From: an uncultured Candidatus Entotheonella sp.
Lineage (GTDB): Bacteria > Tectomicrobia > Entotheonellia > Entotheonellales > Entotheonellaceae
Length of the DNA stretch: 64,000 bases
Assembly (NCBI GenBank): GCA_951828535.1
Contig: OX639990.1
Location: forward strand, 124,001 to 188,000
Direction: 5' to 3'
Part shown: piece after piece, positions 23,940-32,806 of the stretch
Numbering within the stretch: the stretch's first letter is position 1
Layout of the letters: the number at the start of each line of letters is the position of its first letter
The notes under the pieces: generated by a model
Seen by the model: the letters and a program-made list of their open reading frames with translations, nothing else
Database searches by the model: none
What the model was told of the DNA's origin: nothing
Made by a program: the position numbers and the translations under genes

Positions 23940-24827
23940 TCAACAGTCGTCTTCCAACAAACGGGCAACTTCCGAGCGTAGGGTGTCGAGGTAGGCCGAA
24001 TACGAATGGTCTTGATAAACCAGTAGTTGTTGCGATACCCCGGTGTCGTACCAGTCGACCCATCCGGGCTCGTCCTGGCCGCGAAACGCCGCCATTTCCA
24101 TCGGCACGCCGATAATGTCGTACAGATCGGCGACGTACTTGCGCCCGGTCGTCTGCCAAGTCGATCCGCCGGCGATGTTCAGGGTTTTGCCGCGCGCCGC
24201 CGGGGTGATCAGCGCCTTGTACAGTGCGGTCACCACGTCGTCGCGCTGTACCATTTCCAGGCGCTGCTCGGCGGTGAACGGCCATACCTCGGGAGGTTCC
24301 TGCAGAACCGGCACGGCGATGCCGGCAATGCGCAGCACCACCACGGGCAGGGAGGATGCCCGCACCAAGCGCTCGCTGGCGATCTTGCTTTCGGCGTAGA
24401 GGTCGAGGGCCGTTTGGGGATGCTCCACCCCCAGCGGCGGCGCCTCGGCAGTGGTGTCGCCATAGGTACTCACCGACGAGCTGAACACCAGCACGGCGTC
24501 GCTGGCGGCGGCTTGCATGGCGCTGATGATGGTCGCGGTGCCGTCCACGTTGACGGCGAACGTCCGCGACCGGTCGGCCTCACTCGCCGGCGGCAACAGT
24601 GCCGCCAAGTGCAGCACGCTACTCACGCCCTGCACCGCGGCTTCGACGTGCTCCAGCTTCGTAATGTCGCCCTTAACGACTTCGATTCCCGTTTCGCCTT
24701 CCAGGCCCGTAAAGTCGCACACCGGCAGGTCGAAAACGCGCACCGCATAGCCATCGGCGCGGCAGCAGGCTACCAAGCTGCGGCCGACGCTGCCGGCGCC
24801 TCCGGTGATCAGGATCGGACCGCTCAT
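23940..24827 (-). CDS. NAD-dependent epimerase/dehydratase family protein
   Basis: This 295-residue extended short-chain dehydrogenase has the nucleotide-binding motif ITGGAGSVGRSL, the active-site serine region VFSSSVSTYGD and YAESK for Tyr/Lys. NAD(P) is the likely cofactor. The substrate (a nucleotide sugar or other alcohol) is unknown. The ATG overlaps the stop of the preceding gene by 4 nt (ATGA), so the two are translationally coupled. The gene is 22 nt upstream of the E1-like gene. Confidence 0.85.
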   Translation of the reverse strand: MSGPILITGGAGSVGRSLVACCRADGYAVRVFDLPVCDFTGLEGETGIEVVKGDITKLEHVEAAVQGVSSVLHLAALLPPASEADRSRTFAVNVDGTATIISAMQAAASDAVLVFSSSVSTYGDTTAEAPPLGVEHPQTALDLYAESKIASERLVRASSLPVVVLRIAGIAVPVLQEPPEVWPFTAEQRLEMVQRDDVVTALYKALITPAARGKTLNIAGGSTWQTTGRKYVADLYDIIGVPMEMAAFRGQDEPGWVDWYDTGVSQQLLVYQDHSYSAYLDTLRSEVARLLEDDC

Positions 24828-25165
24828 GTAATCGTGGTCCCGTCCATCTTGGCCTTGGTCACCAATGTTTTCGTGGCCTTTTGCAGCTTCTCCAAGGCCC
24901 CCGGCAGGCTGTCCCACTTCTGCTCGGAAATGAGAGATGCCACCGCCGCGGCCTCTACCCGGCAGGCCTTGGTGGGCGGCACGCTCATCATGGTCTTGAG
25001 GAAAAATTTGTCGCTGACATCATTAAACGCCGTGAGTGATTCTTGCACCACGCTCTGCGCCTTCACCGCCTCGGCATCGGTGGCGGCGGACAGGCTGGCG
25101 TCCAGCTGCTCGCACGTGCTGATAGCCTCTTGCAGATTCTCCAAACCCTTCGTGACCGCTGCCAT
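24824..25165 (-). CDS. Hypothetical protein, helical
   Basis: I do not recognise this 113-residue protein. It is entirely helical in character (LENLQEAISTCEQLDASL, VVQESLTAFNDVSDKFFL, LPGALEKLQKATKTLVTKAK) and has no signal peptide. It contains two cysteines. The ATG is preceded by AGGAGG. It is first in a three-gene unit with the epimerase and the E1-like enzyme, overlapping the epimerase start by 4 nt. Confidence 0.65.
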   Translation of the reverse strand: MAAVTKGLENLQEAISTCEQLDASLSAATDAEAVKAQSVVQESLTAFNDVSDKFFLKTMMSVPPTKACRVEAAAVASLISEQKWDSLPGALEKLQKATKTLVTKAKMDGTTIT

Positions 25166-25194
25166 GTCGACCTCCTGAAAAAACCGGTTCATAC

Positions 25195-25342
25195 TTCCCC
25201 CCACCCTGGCCCTCCCCCTCCAAGGAGGAGGGAACTCGTGTCCCATCCTCTTTGATCGGGGAGGATTGCTATTCCCTCTCTGGGGGTCGTATTCCTGCTC
25301 CCTCTCCCCTGGAGGGAGAGGGCCAGGGTGAGGGGGGAAACT
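25195..25342. repeat. GC-rich inverted-repeat element
   Basis: TTCCCCCCACCCTGGCCCTC at the left is matched, in reverse complement, by GAGGGCCAGGGTGAGGGGGG at the right, about 100 bp apart. Shorter nested CCTCC/GGAGG hairpins lie inside. It looks like a non-coding MITE- or REP-type element of a kind common in GC-rich genomes. Confidence 0.65.
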
Positions 25343-25363
25343 TGAAGCGAGAACTGCCAAAGG

Positions 25364-25403
25364 GCGCGGCGTGCAGTCCCGAATCGAGCCTTGCACGCCG
25401 CGC
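25364..25403 (-). terminator. Strong hairpin after the DUF362 gene
   Basis: A perfect 12-bp stem (GCGCGGCGTGCA with TGCACGCCGCGC, 16-nt loop) lies 13 nt beyond the DUF362 stop codon on the minus strand. Only a short T run follows, so termination is likely but not certain. Confidence 0.5.
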
Positions 25404-25415
25404 TCGCCAGGACGT

Positions 25416-26831
25416 TTAATCGCCTGTCGCTGCCTCTTCGGCGGAACCTGAGGCGCCCGGCACGCCGGCGTTGCCGTTGCCGTGCCAGGTCTTGACGAAT
25501 TCCGTGTCCACCTCCTGCTCGCGCAGGAAACCCTGGCCGTCGTAACGGTCGTACGGGAAGGGCGAGAACTTCATGAACTTGGCGCCGAAGCGCACACCGC
25601 TGGGCCGCTTGTCCAGCGCAAACAGGTGGCGGCTGGCCGGCTGCGGTTCCGCCTCGATGAGGTTGTAGTCACGGCTGCCGAGGCCGTTCAGGGTGCCCGT
25701 GTTGATCTGGGCTTCCTCGCTGAGGCCGTGCACCGTGGCCGACACCGTCTCGAACTTCTTCTCACCGGCTTCCAGCAAATCGAAATCCTCCGCAATCGAG
25801 CCCGGCATGCCATGCGACTCGCGCACCTTGTCCAGGCAGGCCATGTCGATGGCCACCGGGTCCGTGCTGGCGAACACGCCGAGGTTCGGCACCACCGGCA
25901 TGTCGGCGAAGTTCACGCAGTCACAGCGCGGCGAGATGTCGATGGCCAGGTTGATGAAGCCGCACTTCTCGCGGCCCACCGCCAGCACCGCGCCGAGGGC
26001 GCCATCGGCGATGGAGGCGTCGGTGGCGGCAAACGTTTCTTCCGGGAACTCGAACAGGCCGCGCGGCGCCATGATGCCGAGGCAGCCCAAGCAGCTGGTG
26101 CAGGCCTCCCGATCCCAGTGAATCGTGTCATCCTCGACCTTGAAAAGGTGGTAAGGGCAGCACTCTTCAAGGATGTTCCAGTCCGGCGTGTCGGCCTTGC
26201 CCTTGAAGTTCTCGGGATGCCAGATGGCCGAGTTGGCGACGCTGTACTTGGGGTGGCCGCCGAGGTGCACGTTGTGCTTGCCGCGCTTGGACTGGCAGCC
26301 GATGCCGAGGTTTTTGATGGCGCCGCCGATGACGCCCATGGGGTGCCCCTTGAAGTGGGTGAGGCAGATCAGCACGTCGGCAGCGGCAACCGCCTGCGCG
26401 ATATAGGCTTCTTTCAACAGGTAGCCGGTCGGCACGTCGACGCGATAATCGCCGGTGCCGATGAAGCCGTCGGCGCAAATGAACGGGCAGCCCAGCACCG
26501 CGGAGCTGAAGCCGTTGCGTTCGGCGGTCATCATGATGTCGAGCTCGGTCGCCCGCGAGGCGTAGGGAGAGTAGGTGAGGGTGGTGGTGTCGCACACGAA
26601 GGGCCGGCCGCCGAGCTCCTTGATACGGTCGGCCAGGGCGCGCGGGTAGACGGGCCGCAGGTAGGCGGTGTTGTTCCACTCGCCGCAGTGAATTTTGATG
26701 GCCACGAGGTCGTTCGGCTTGATCATCGCGTCAAGCCCCGCTTCCTCGAAAACGGTCAGCATCTTGGCCACCAGACCCGTCTGGGGCGACTCGCTGCGCG
26801 CGTCCATGTAATAAACGTCAGAAGCCGTCAT
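25416..26831 (-). CDS. DUF362 iron-sulfur protein
   Basis: The 471-residue DUF362 protein has the N-terminal domain VAIKIHCGEWNNTAYLRPVY and FVCDTTTLTYSPY, then LTHFKGHPMGVIGGAIKNLG. A CTSCLGC cysteine cluster (near residue 240) and further cysteines (CPY, CDC) suggest an Fe-S site. Family members may be ferredoxin-like redox proteins; the reaction is unknown. The last 100 residues, with the FPYDRYDGQGFLREQEVD stretch, extend past the usual domain. The ATG has GAGGAGAGG upstream. Single gene with divergent flank. Confidence 0.8.
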   Translation of the reverse strand: MTASDVYYMDARSESPQTGLVAKMLTVFEEAGLDAMIKPNDLVAIKIHCGEWNNTAYLRPVYPRALADRIKELGGRPFVCDTTTLTYSPYASRATELDIMMTAERNGFSSAVLGCPFICADGFIGTGDYRVDVPTGYLLKEAYIAQAVAAADVLICLTHFKGHPMGVIGGAIKNLGIGCQSKRGKHNVHLGGHPKYSVANSAIWHPENFKGKADTPDWNILEECCPYHLFKVEDDTIHWDREACTSCLGCLGIMAPRGLFEFPEETFAATDASIADGALGAVLAVGREKCGFINLAIDISPRCDCVNFADMPVVPNLGVFASTDPVAIDMACLDKVRESHGMPGSIAEDFDLLEAGEKKFETVSATVHGLSEEAQINTGTLNGLGSRDYNLIEAEPQPASRHLFALDKRPSGVRFGAKFMKFSPFPYDRYDGQGFLREQEVDTEFVKTWHGNGNAGVPGASGSAEEAATGD

Positions 26832-27106
26832 CGTGCCTCTCCTCTGCCATGCGTTTGCCACTTTTCTTCGAGCCGGGGTTGTCGCAATCGGGCCGACCCG
26901 CTTGCAAGGGGCGAGGGAAACCGAGGAACCGCATGCCCCTGCCGTTGTCTAGACACAGGAATTACAAAGCGATGCACTATAATGAAATCCACAGGCCAAG
27001 TCAAAACGGCGCCGTGCGGCTTTGGGCTAACACGTGCGGTTTTGAAATCCGCCCCGATCGTCGCATCGGCCAGGCAGCGTTGGGGGTTTGGAGAGGAGAA
27101 AACGGC

Positions 27107-28198
27107 ATGTCAGCAACGCGTCCGCAACCGCTGTTCGACTGGTTCATTCCCATTGACGGTGACGGGGTTCGGTTGGGCACCGCGCGGGCCGAACGGCCGC
27201 CGGATTTCGACTACCTGACACGGGTGGTGCGGACGGCGGAAGCGCAGGGTTTTGACGCCCTGCTGATTCCCACGCGCTTCGTCAACGGCCTGTTCGACGA
27301 GGCCGCGCCGTTGGTGGAAACGTGGACGACCGCTACGGCGCTGGCGACGGTGACGACCCGCATCCGCTTCCTGATTGCCGTGCGGCCGGGGTTCATCGCC
27401 GCCGGCTTATTGGCCAAGATGGTGGCGACGCTGGACCAGATCAGCCGCGGCAGGGTGGATATCAACATTGTGCCCGGCGGTATTCGGCACGATTTTGAGC
27501 GGCTCGGGGTGGATAGCGACCACACCGGACGCTATGAGCAGGCGGAGGAATTGATGCGCGCCTGCAGGATGCTATGGACAGGGGAACTGACCGATTTTGC
27601 CGGCCAGCACCTGACGCTGCGTGGCGCCCGCTGTGTGCCGACACCGTTCGGAACACCGCGTTTTTACCAGGGCGGGGCGTCGCCGCGTGCCGAGGCGCTG
27701 GCGGCGCGCGAGGCGGACGTGTATCTGCTGTGGATCGAGCCGTTGGACCAGATTGCGGCACGCATTGCGCGGTTGCGGACGGCTTACGAAGCATGCGGCC
27801 GCGCACCGGCATTCGGTCTGCGCACCCACCTGATCGTGCGTGACGACGTTGACGAGGCATGGGACGCAGCGCATCGCCTGATTGCCGACGCCGTTCCCGA
27901 GGTGCTGCGGCAGCGGCGGGCGGTGGCGGTTGGTGAGCAGTCGGCGCCGGGCGCGGATGCGGACCGGCACCGGCTCGGAAGGCATCTGTGGAATGGCCTT
28001 GCTACCGTGCGCGTTAACTGTGGCACGGCCATCGTCGGCACCCCGGATCAGGTGGTGCAGGAACTCTACGAATACTGGAAGCTTGGCGTCGACGAATTCA
28101 TCTTGTCCGGCTTTCCGCACGTCGAGGAATGCGTTCGGGTGGCGCAAACGGTGCTGCCGCGCCTGCGGGCCTGCATAGCCGCCGGTTCGGAGGCGTAA
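27107..28198 (+). CDS. LLM-class flavin-dependent monooxygenase (SsuD-like)
   Basis: The 363-residue luciferase-like TIM-barrel enzyme resembles the FMNH2-dependent alkanesulfonate monooxygenase SsuD. Blocks are AEAQGFDALLIPTRF, RIRFLIAVRPGFIAAGLLAK, GRVDINIVPGG, GRYEQAEELMRACRMLW and GVDEFILSGFPHVEE. The FMN-binding and phosphate-site pattern is preserved. The substrate is not fixed by sequence, and no Ssu transporter or SsuE reductase is near. The ATG has GAGGAG upstream; a longer frame into the flank is rejected. Confidence 0.85.
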   Translation: MSATRPQPLFDWFIPIDGDGVRLGTARAERPPDFDYLTRVVRTAEAQGFDALLIPTRFVNGLFDEAAPLVETWTTATALATVTTRIRFLIAVRPGFIAAGLLAKMVATLDQISRGRVDINIVPGGIRHDFERLGVDSDHTGRYEQAEELMRACRMLWTGELTDFAGQHLTLRGARCVPTPFGTPRFYQGGASPRAEALAAREADVYLLWIEPLDQIAARIARLRTAYEACGRAPAFGLRTHLIVRDDVDEAWDAAHRLIADAVPEVLRQRRAVAVGEQSAPGADADRHRLGRHLWNGLATVRVNCGTAIVGTPDQVVQELYEYWKLGVDEFILSGFPHVEECVRVAQTVLPRLRACIAAGSEA

Positions 28199-28240
28199 CC
28201 GCCTTGGCGGTTTTCATCACGAGGAAAAAAGGGTCTCTTC

Positions 28241-28741
28241 ATGCAGCGAGCAATTGTAGCCTTAAGCCTTGCCGTCCTGTTGTCCGTCGCTATGACGGGC
28301 GTCCTGCCGACAGCGGGGCAACACCATCATCACCACGAACACCAGGGCCACCAGGACACTCACAAGCACCATAGGTGGCGAACCCCGCCCGCGGCATACG
28401 CCGACAAGGTCAGCCACCGCTGGGGTGACGACGGTGCCATTGCGCGGGGCAAGGCGCTGTACGACACCCACTGCACCGCCTGCCACGGCGCCGATGGCCT
28501 CGGCACCACCGCCTTTGCCAAGGCCCTGCCGCATCCGCCCGCCGACCTCATGCACCACTTCCACCTGCATCCCGGGGAGGGGGATGCCTATCTGTACTGG
28601 CGCGTCAGCGAGGGCGGAATGGTGGAACCCTTCAAGTCAGCGGAATCGCTCATGCCGGCGTTTAAAACGTTGCTCAGTGAGGACGAGCGCTGGGACGTTC
28701 TCGCCTACGTGTGCGCTGCGTTTCACCGGGGCTTCGAGTGA
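28241..28741 (+). CDS. His-rich periplasmic cytochrome c
   Basis: The 166-residue protein has a signal peptide (cut near residue 26), then a histidine-rich segment with runs of H and HH-x-HQGHQ type (about 27-45). A single class I cytochrome c domain follows with the CTACH haem-attachment motif and a probable axial methionine in SLMPAFKTLLSEDE. It should carry electrons in the periplasm; the His-rich arm could bind metal. It lies 42 nt after the flavin monooxygenase and converges on the copper-efflux operon. Confidence 0.85.
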   Translation: MQRAIVALSLAVLLSVAMTGVLPTAGQHHHHHEHQGHQDTHKHHRWRTPPAAYADKVSHRWGDDGAIARGKALYDTHCTACHGADGLGTTAFAKALPHPPADLMHHFHLHPGEGDAYLYWRVSEGGMVEPFKSAESLMPAFKTLLSEDERWDVLAYVCAAFHRGFE

Positions 28742-28776
28742 CAATGCCGGAAGGGCGGTACTTTCCCCACTTCCCT

Positions 28777-29241
28777 TCACTTCACTTCATAGGTGAACTG
28801 ATCTAGTAATGTGGCGCCGCTGGCGACAGCTTTGGTCTTGACGGTGTAGGCGCCCGGCGCCTTGAAATCGACGTCGGCCCCGAAGCCGTCTTTCATGCCC
28901 ATGGCCATCAGCTTCTGCTTGTTGCCGTCGGGCCCGACGACCAAGTATCCCACTTTGGCCTGGCCAAGGACCGTGCCATCGGGGCCGGTCACGTAAACCA
29001 TCATGTGATGCGTCGCCTGCATCTCCGGCATGTTTTCCATGTCTTTCATCTTCTGTTGCATGTCGATGAGATGATAGGCGAGGCTGTAGCCGTCCACGGT
29101 CGAGTTGTGAATGTTGGGGCCGCGATGACCGGAGTGGTCCATCTGGTCCATGTCGCGCTCATGGTTGGCTGCCAGGACTGGGAAGCCGCCCGCGAACGTC
29201 ACCAGCAGCGTGATGAGGGTCAGGCTTAAAGCGATGCGCAT
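28777..29241 (-). CDS. Periplasmic Met/His-rich protein of the copper-efflux operon
   Basis: The 154-residue protein has a signal peptide (cut near VLAANH), then a Met/His/Asp-rich arm (MDQMDHSGHRG, later MQQKMKDMENMPEMQ) suited to Cu(I) or Ag(I). The C-terminal beta-sandwich (GTVLGQAKVGYLVVGPDG) ends with GATLLDQFTYEVK. It is last in the Cus-like operon, starts 40 nt after cusA with AAGGAG upstream, and may act as a metal chaperone. Metal binding is inference. Confidence 0.75.
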   Translation of the reverse strand: MRIALSLTLITLLVTFAGGFPVLAANHERDMDQMDHSGHRGPNIHNSTVDGYSLAYHLIDMQQKMKDMENMPEMQATHHMMVYVTGPDGTVLGQAKVGYLVVGPDGNKQKLMAMGMKDGFGADVDFKAPGAYTVKTKAVASGATLLDQFTYEVK

Positions 29242-29281
29242 CGGGTTCTCCTTCTTGAGAGCAAAATGGGTGGTGGGGATG

Positions 29282-32200
29282 TTACTCGACGGTATTGCTG
29301 ACCTCCGTGGTGACAGGTTGAGAGTCTGCCGGGGCTGCGTGGCGCAGCGCCAGACGCTTCCACATGTCGTAGACCACCGGGATGATGACCAGGGTTAGAA
29401 TTGCTGAGGACACGAGGCCGCCGACCATGGGCGCGGCGATACGCTTCATCACCTCGGAGCCGGATTCCGTGCCCCACATCACCGGCAGCAGTCCGATAAG
29501 AGTGGTCGAGACGGTCATGAGCTTCGGACGCACGCGTTCCACGGCGCCCTCGATGATGGCGTTGCGCAGATCGGCGGCGGAACGCATACGGCCCTCGGCG
29601 TGGCGGCGCCGGTACGATTCGTCGAGGTAAACCAGCATCACGACGCCGGTTTCCGCCGCCAGCCCGGCCAGGGCGATGAATCCTACCACCACCGCCACCG
29701 ACAGGTGGTAATCCAGCACGTAGAGAAGCCAGACGCCGCCGACCAGGGCAAAGGGGAGGCTGGCCATGACGATCATCGCCTCCGCCACGCTGTGAAAGTG
29801 GAGGTAGAGAAGGATGAAGATGAGCACCAGGGTGACCGGCACGATGACGCGCAAGGTGCGGCGGGCTTTCTCCATGTACTCGAACTGGCCCGACCAGACC
29901 ATGGAGTAGCCCTGCGGTAGTTCGACGCCGCGGTCCACGATGGCCATCGCCCGGCGCACGTAGGAGCCGACGTCGACGCCCTTCAGATCGACGTAGATCC
30001 AGGCGGTCTGGCGCGAGTTTTCGCTTTTGATGCTGGCGGCCCCTTTGCGGATGGCGAAGTCGGCGAGCTGGACCAGCGGCACCTGGGCGCCCGCAGGCGT
30101 CGGTACCAGCACTCGCTTGAGCCGGTCGATGTCGTCGCGCAGCTCCCGGCTGTAGCGCAGGTTAACCGGGTAGCGTTCCAGCCCCTCGACGGTGAAGGTG
30201 ACGTTCATGCCGCCGATCGCGGTCATGATCACGTCCTGCACGTCGCCCACCGTCAGGCCGTAACGGGCGATCTGGGTGCGGTCGATGGTGAAATCCAGGT
30301 AATTGCCGCCGGTGACGCGTTCGGCATACACGGACAGGGTGCCGGGAATGTCCCGCACCACCGCTTCGATCTGCGCGCCCAGGTCGGAGAGCACGTCCAG
30401 GTCGGGGCCCATCAGCTTGAGGCCGACCGGGGTTTTGATGCCAGTGGAAAGCATGTCGATGCGGGTTTTGATGGGCATGGTCCAGGCATTCGTCAAACCC
30501 GGAAACTGGATGGCAAGGTCGAGGTCGTGCGCCAACTCTTGCATTGTCAGGTATCGTTCCTCGGGCCATATCCAGGCGAGCGGGACTTTCAGCCAGCCGG
30601 GCCAGCTCGAGAAAAAGCGCTCCAGGCGTTTCTTGCGCCATTCATGCGCGACCTCGCCCCGTTGAACCTCCGGCCACAGGAAGGTGAGGGGCTTCTTGAG
30701 CCAGCCCGGCCAGTCCGCAAAGACGCGCCGGACCGGTATGAGCTCGTATTCGACCTTGGGCCGCAGGGTAATCGTCGTTTCGATCATCGACAAAGGCGCC
30801 GGATCGGTCGCCGTTTCGGCGCGGCCGATTTTCCCATGCGTGGTCAGGACTTCCGGAAAGCGCTGGATGATCTTGTCGGTCTGCTGCAACAACTCTTTGG
30901 CCTTGGTAATCGAAATGCCCGGCAGGGTTGTCGGCATGTAGAGAAAGTCGCCCTCGTTGAGCGGCGGCATGAACTCGCTGCCCAGTCGGCTGAGCGGGTA
31001 GAGGGTGACGAGGAGCACGGCGACGGCCAGCAGCAGCGTGCTCTTACGCCGGCCCATCACCAGGCGGATAAACGGGTGGTACACGCGGATGAAAAAACGG
31101 CTGAGCGGATTGCGTGCCTCCGGGAGGATGCGCTGCCGTGCCAGACAGATAAAGGCAACGCCGGACGCCAGCAACCCGGCGACCAGGCTCCATTCCGGCA
31201 ATTCCATCCCTGCGACCCCGGCGACGATGACCAGCAGCGGCGGGCCGGCCAGGGCGGCCAGCCACACCCAGCGGCGTTGGCGCCGCGGCACCTGCGGGTC
31301 GAGGACGTGCTCGCGGACGAAAAACGTCATCAGGACCGGTACAATGGTAATGGCCAGGAGTGCCGAGGCGGCCATGGCGAAGGTCTTGGTATACGCCAGC
31401 GGCTTGAATAGGCGCCCGGATTGTTCCTGCAGGCTGAACACCGGCAGGAACGACACCGTGATGATGAGCAGGCTGTAGAACAGGGCTGGGCCGACTTCCT
31501 TGGCGGCATCGAGCATGATAGCCGCATGGCTTTTCCGGCCGCGGTCGCGCTCCAGGTGCTTGTGGGCGTTCTCCACGAGCACCACGGACGCATCCACCAT
31601 GACGCCGATGGCAATGGCGATACCGCCCAGGCTCATCACGTTGGCGTTGATCCCCAGGGGATACATCATCAGAAACGACATGAGGATGCCCACCGGCAGG
31701 GTGACGATCGCCACCAGGGCCGAGCGGACGTGCAGCAGAAAGATCACGCAGATCGCCGCGACGACGAGCATTTCTTCGATCAGCTTGGTCTGCAGGGTGT
31801 GGATGGCCCGCTTGATGAGGTTGGAGCGGTCGTAGCCCGCGACGATCTCCACGCCTTCCGGCAAGCCCTTCTGCAGCGAGCGCAGCTTTGCCTTGACGTT
31901 GCGGATGACCTCAAGGGCATTTTCGCCGTAGCGCATCACCACAATGCCGCCGACAGCCTCGCCGGTGCCGTTCCATTCCAGGATGCCCCGCCGCAGCTCG
32001 GGTCCTTGCTGAATGGCGGCGATGTTTTTCAGCAGCACTGGCGTGCCCATGCTGTCCACAGCCACGACGACCTGCTCCAGATCCTCCCGTGACCGAATGT
32101 AGCCCAGGCTGCGCACCATGAACTCGGTCTCGCCCATCTCGACCAGCTTGCCGCCCACGTCGTCGTTGGAGCGCTGGATGGCGCGCCTGACCTGCTGGAT

Positions 32201-32806
32201 GGACAAGCCGTAGGCCAACAGCCGGTTGGGATCGACCTCGACTTGATACTGCTTGACGAAGCCGCCGATGCTGGCGACCTCGGAGACGCCCGCAACCGAC
32301 GTGAGCTCGTAGCGCAGGTACCAATCCTGCATGCTGCGCAGTTCCTGCAGGTCGTAGGTGCCGGTGGTGTCCTGCAGCACGTATTCATACACCCAGCCGA
32401 CGCCGGTAGCGTCCGGGCCGAGGCTGGGGGTGACGCCGGCGGGCAGGCGACCGGCAACAAAGTTGAGATACTCCAGGACGCGCGAACGTGCCCAGTAGAT
32501 GTCGGTACCGTCCTCGAAAAGGATGTAGACAAAGGAAAAGCCGAAGAAGGAATACCCCCGCACCACCTTGGCGTATGGCACGCTCAGCATGGCGGTGGTC
32601 AGCGGATAGGTTACCTGATCCTCAACCACGCGCGGCGCCTGACCGGGGTACTTGGTGTAGATGATGACCTGCACGTCCGACAGGTCGGGGATGGCGTCCA
32701 GCGGCGTTCCCTGCATGGCCAGCATGCCGCCGAGGATCACGAAGACCGTGACGAGCACGACCATGAAGCGGTTACGCATGGACCAGGAAATAATGGCTTC
32801 GATCAT
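29282..32806 (-). CDS. cusA: CusA/CzcA-type heavy-metal RND efflux pump
   Basis: This 1174-residue inner-membrane RND transporter exports Cu(I)/Ag(I)-type monovalent metals through CusBC. Blocks are MRNRFMVVLVTVFVILGGML, YPLTTAMLSVPYAKVVRGYS, the TM4 proton-relay-like GGIAIAIGVMVDASVVLVEN, and AETGVVMLVYLDE. It is about 120 residues longer than E. coli CusA. Part of this comes from an insert near residues 690-750 with two similar WPGWLK-x-PL units. The start overlaps the cusB stop by 4 nt. CusA-type rather than CzcA-type is judged from the neighbouring genes. Confidence 0.93.
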   Translation of the reverse strand: MIEAIISWSMRNRFMVVLVTVFVILGGMLAMQGTPLDAIPDLSDVQVIIYTKYPGQAPRVVEDQVTYPLTTAMLSVPYAKVVRGYSFFGFSFVYILFEDGTDIYWARSRVLEYLNFVAGRLPAGVTPSLGPDATGVGWVYEYVLQDTTGTYDLQELRSMQDWYLRYELTSVAGVSEVASIGGFVKQYQVEVDPNRLLAYGLSIQQVRRAIQRSNDDVGGKLVEMGETEFMVRSLGYIRSREDLEQVVVAVDSMGTPVLLKNIAAIQQGPELRRGILEWNGTGEAVGGIVVMRYGENALEVIRNVKAKLRSLQKGLPEGVEIVAGYDRSNLIKRAIHTLQTKLIEEMLVVAAICVIFLLHVRSALVAIVTLPVGILMSFLMMYPLGINANVMSLGGIAIAIGVMVDASVVLVENAHKHLERDRGRKSHAAIMLDAAKEVGPALFYSLLIITVSFLPVFSLQEQSGRLFKPLAYTKTFAMAASALLAITIVPVLMTFFVREHVLDPQVPRRQRRWVWLAALAGPPLLVIVAGVAGMELPEWSLVAGLLASGVAFICLARQRILPEARNPLSRFFIRVYHPFIRLVMGRRKSTLLLAVAVLLVTLYPLSRLGSEFMPPLNEGDFLYMPTTLPGISITKAKELLQQTDKIIQRFPEVLTTHGKIGRAETATDPAPLSMIETTITLRPKVEYELIPVRRVFADWPGWLKKPLTFLWPEVQRGEVAHEWRKKRLERFFSSWPGWLKVPLAWIWPEERYLTMQELAHDLDLAIQFPGLTNAWTMPIKTRIDMLSTGIKTPVGLKLMGPDLDVLSDLGAQIEAVVRDIPGTLSVYAERVTGGNYLDFTIDRTQIARYGLTVGDVQDVIMTAIGGMNVTFTVEGLERYPVNLRYSRELRDDIDRLKRVLVPTPAGAQVPLVQLADFAIRKGAASIKSENSRQTAWIYVDLKGVDVGSYVRRAMAIVDRGVELPQGYSMVWSGQFEYMEKARRTLRVIVPVTLVLIFILLYLHFHSVAEAMIVMASLPFALVGGVWLLYVLDYHLSVAVVVGFIALAGLAAETGVVMLVYLDESYRRRHAEGRMRSAADLRNAIIEGAVERVRPKLMTVSTTLIGLLPVMWGTESGSEVMKRIAAPMVGGLVSSAILTLVIIPVVYDMWKRLALRHAAPADSQPVTTEVSNTVE

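Noticed and set aside
26945-26983. Promoter TTGTCT/TATAAT before the flavin monooxygenase
   Set aside because: The TATAAT is good, but the gap to TTGTCT is 27 nt and no other -35 fits at 16-19 nt, so it was not listed.
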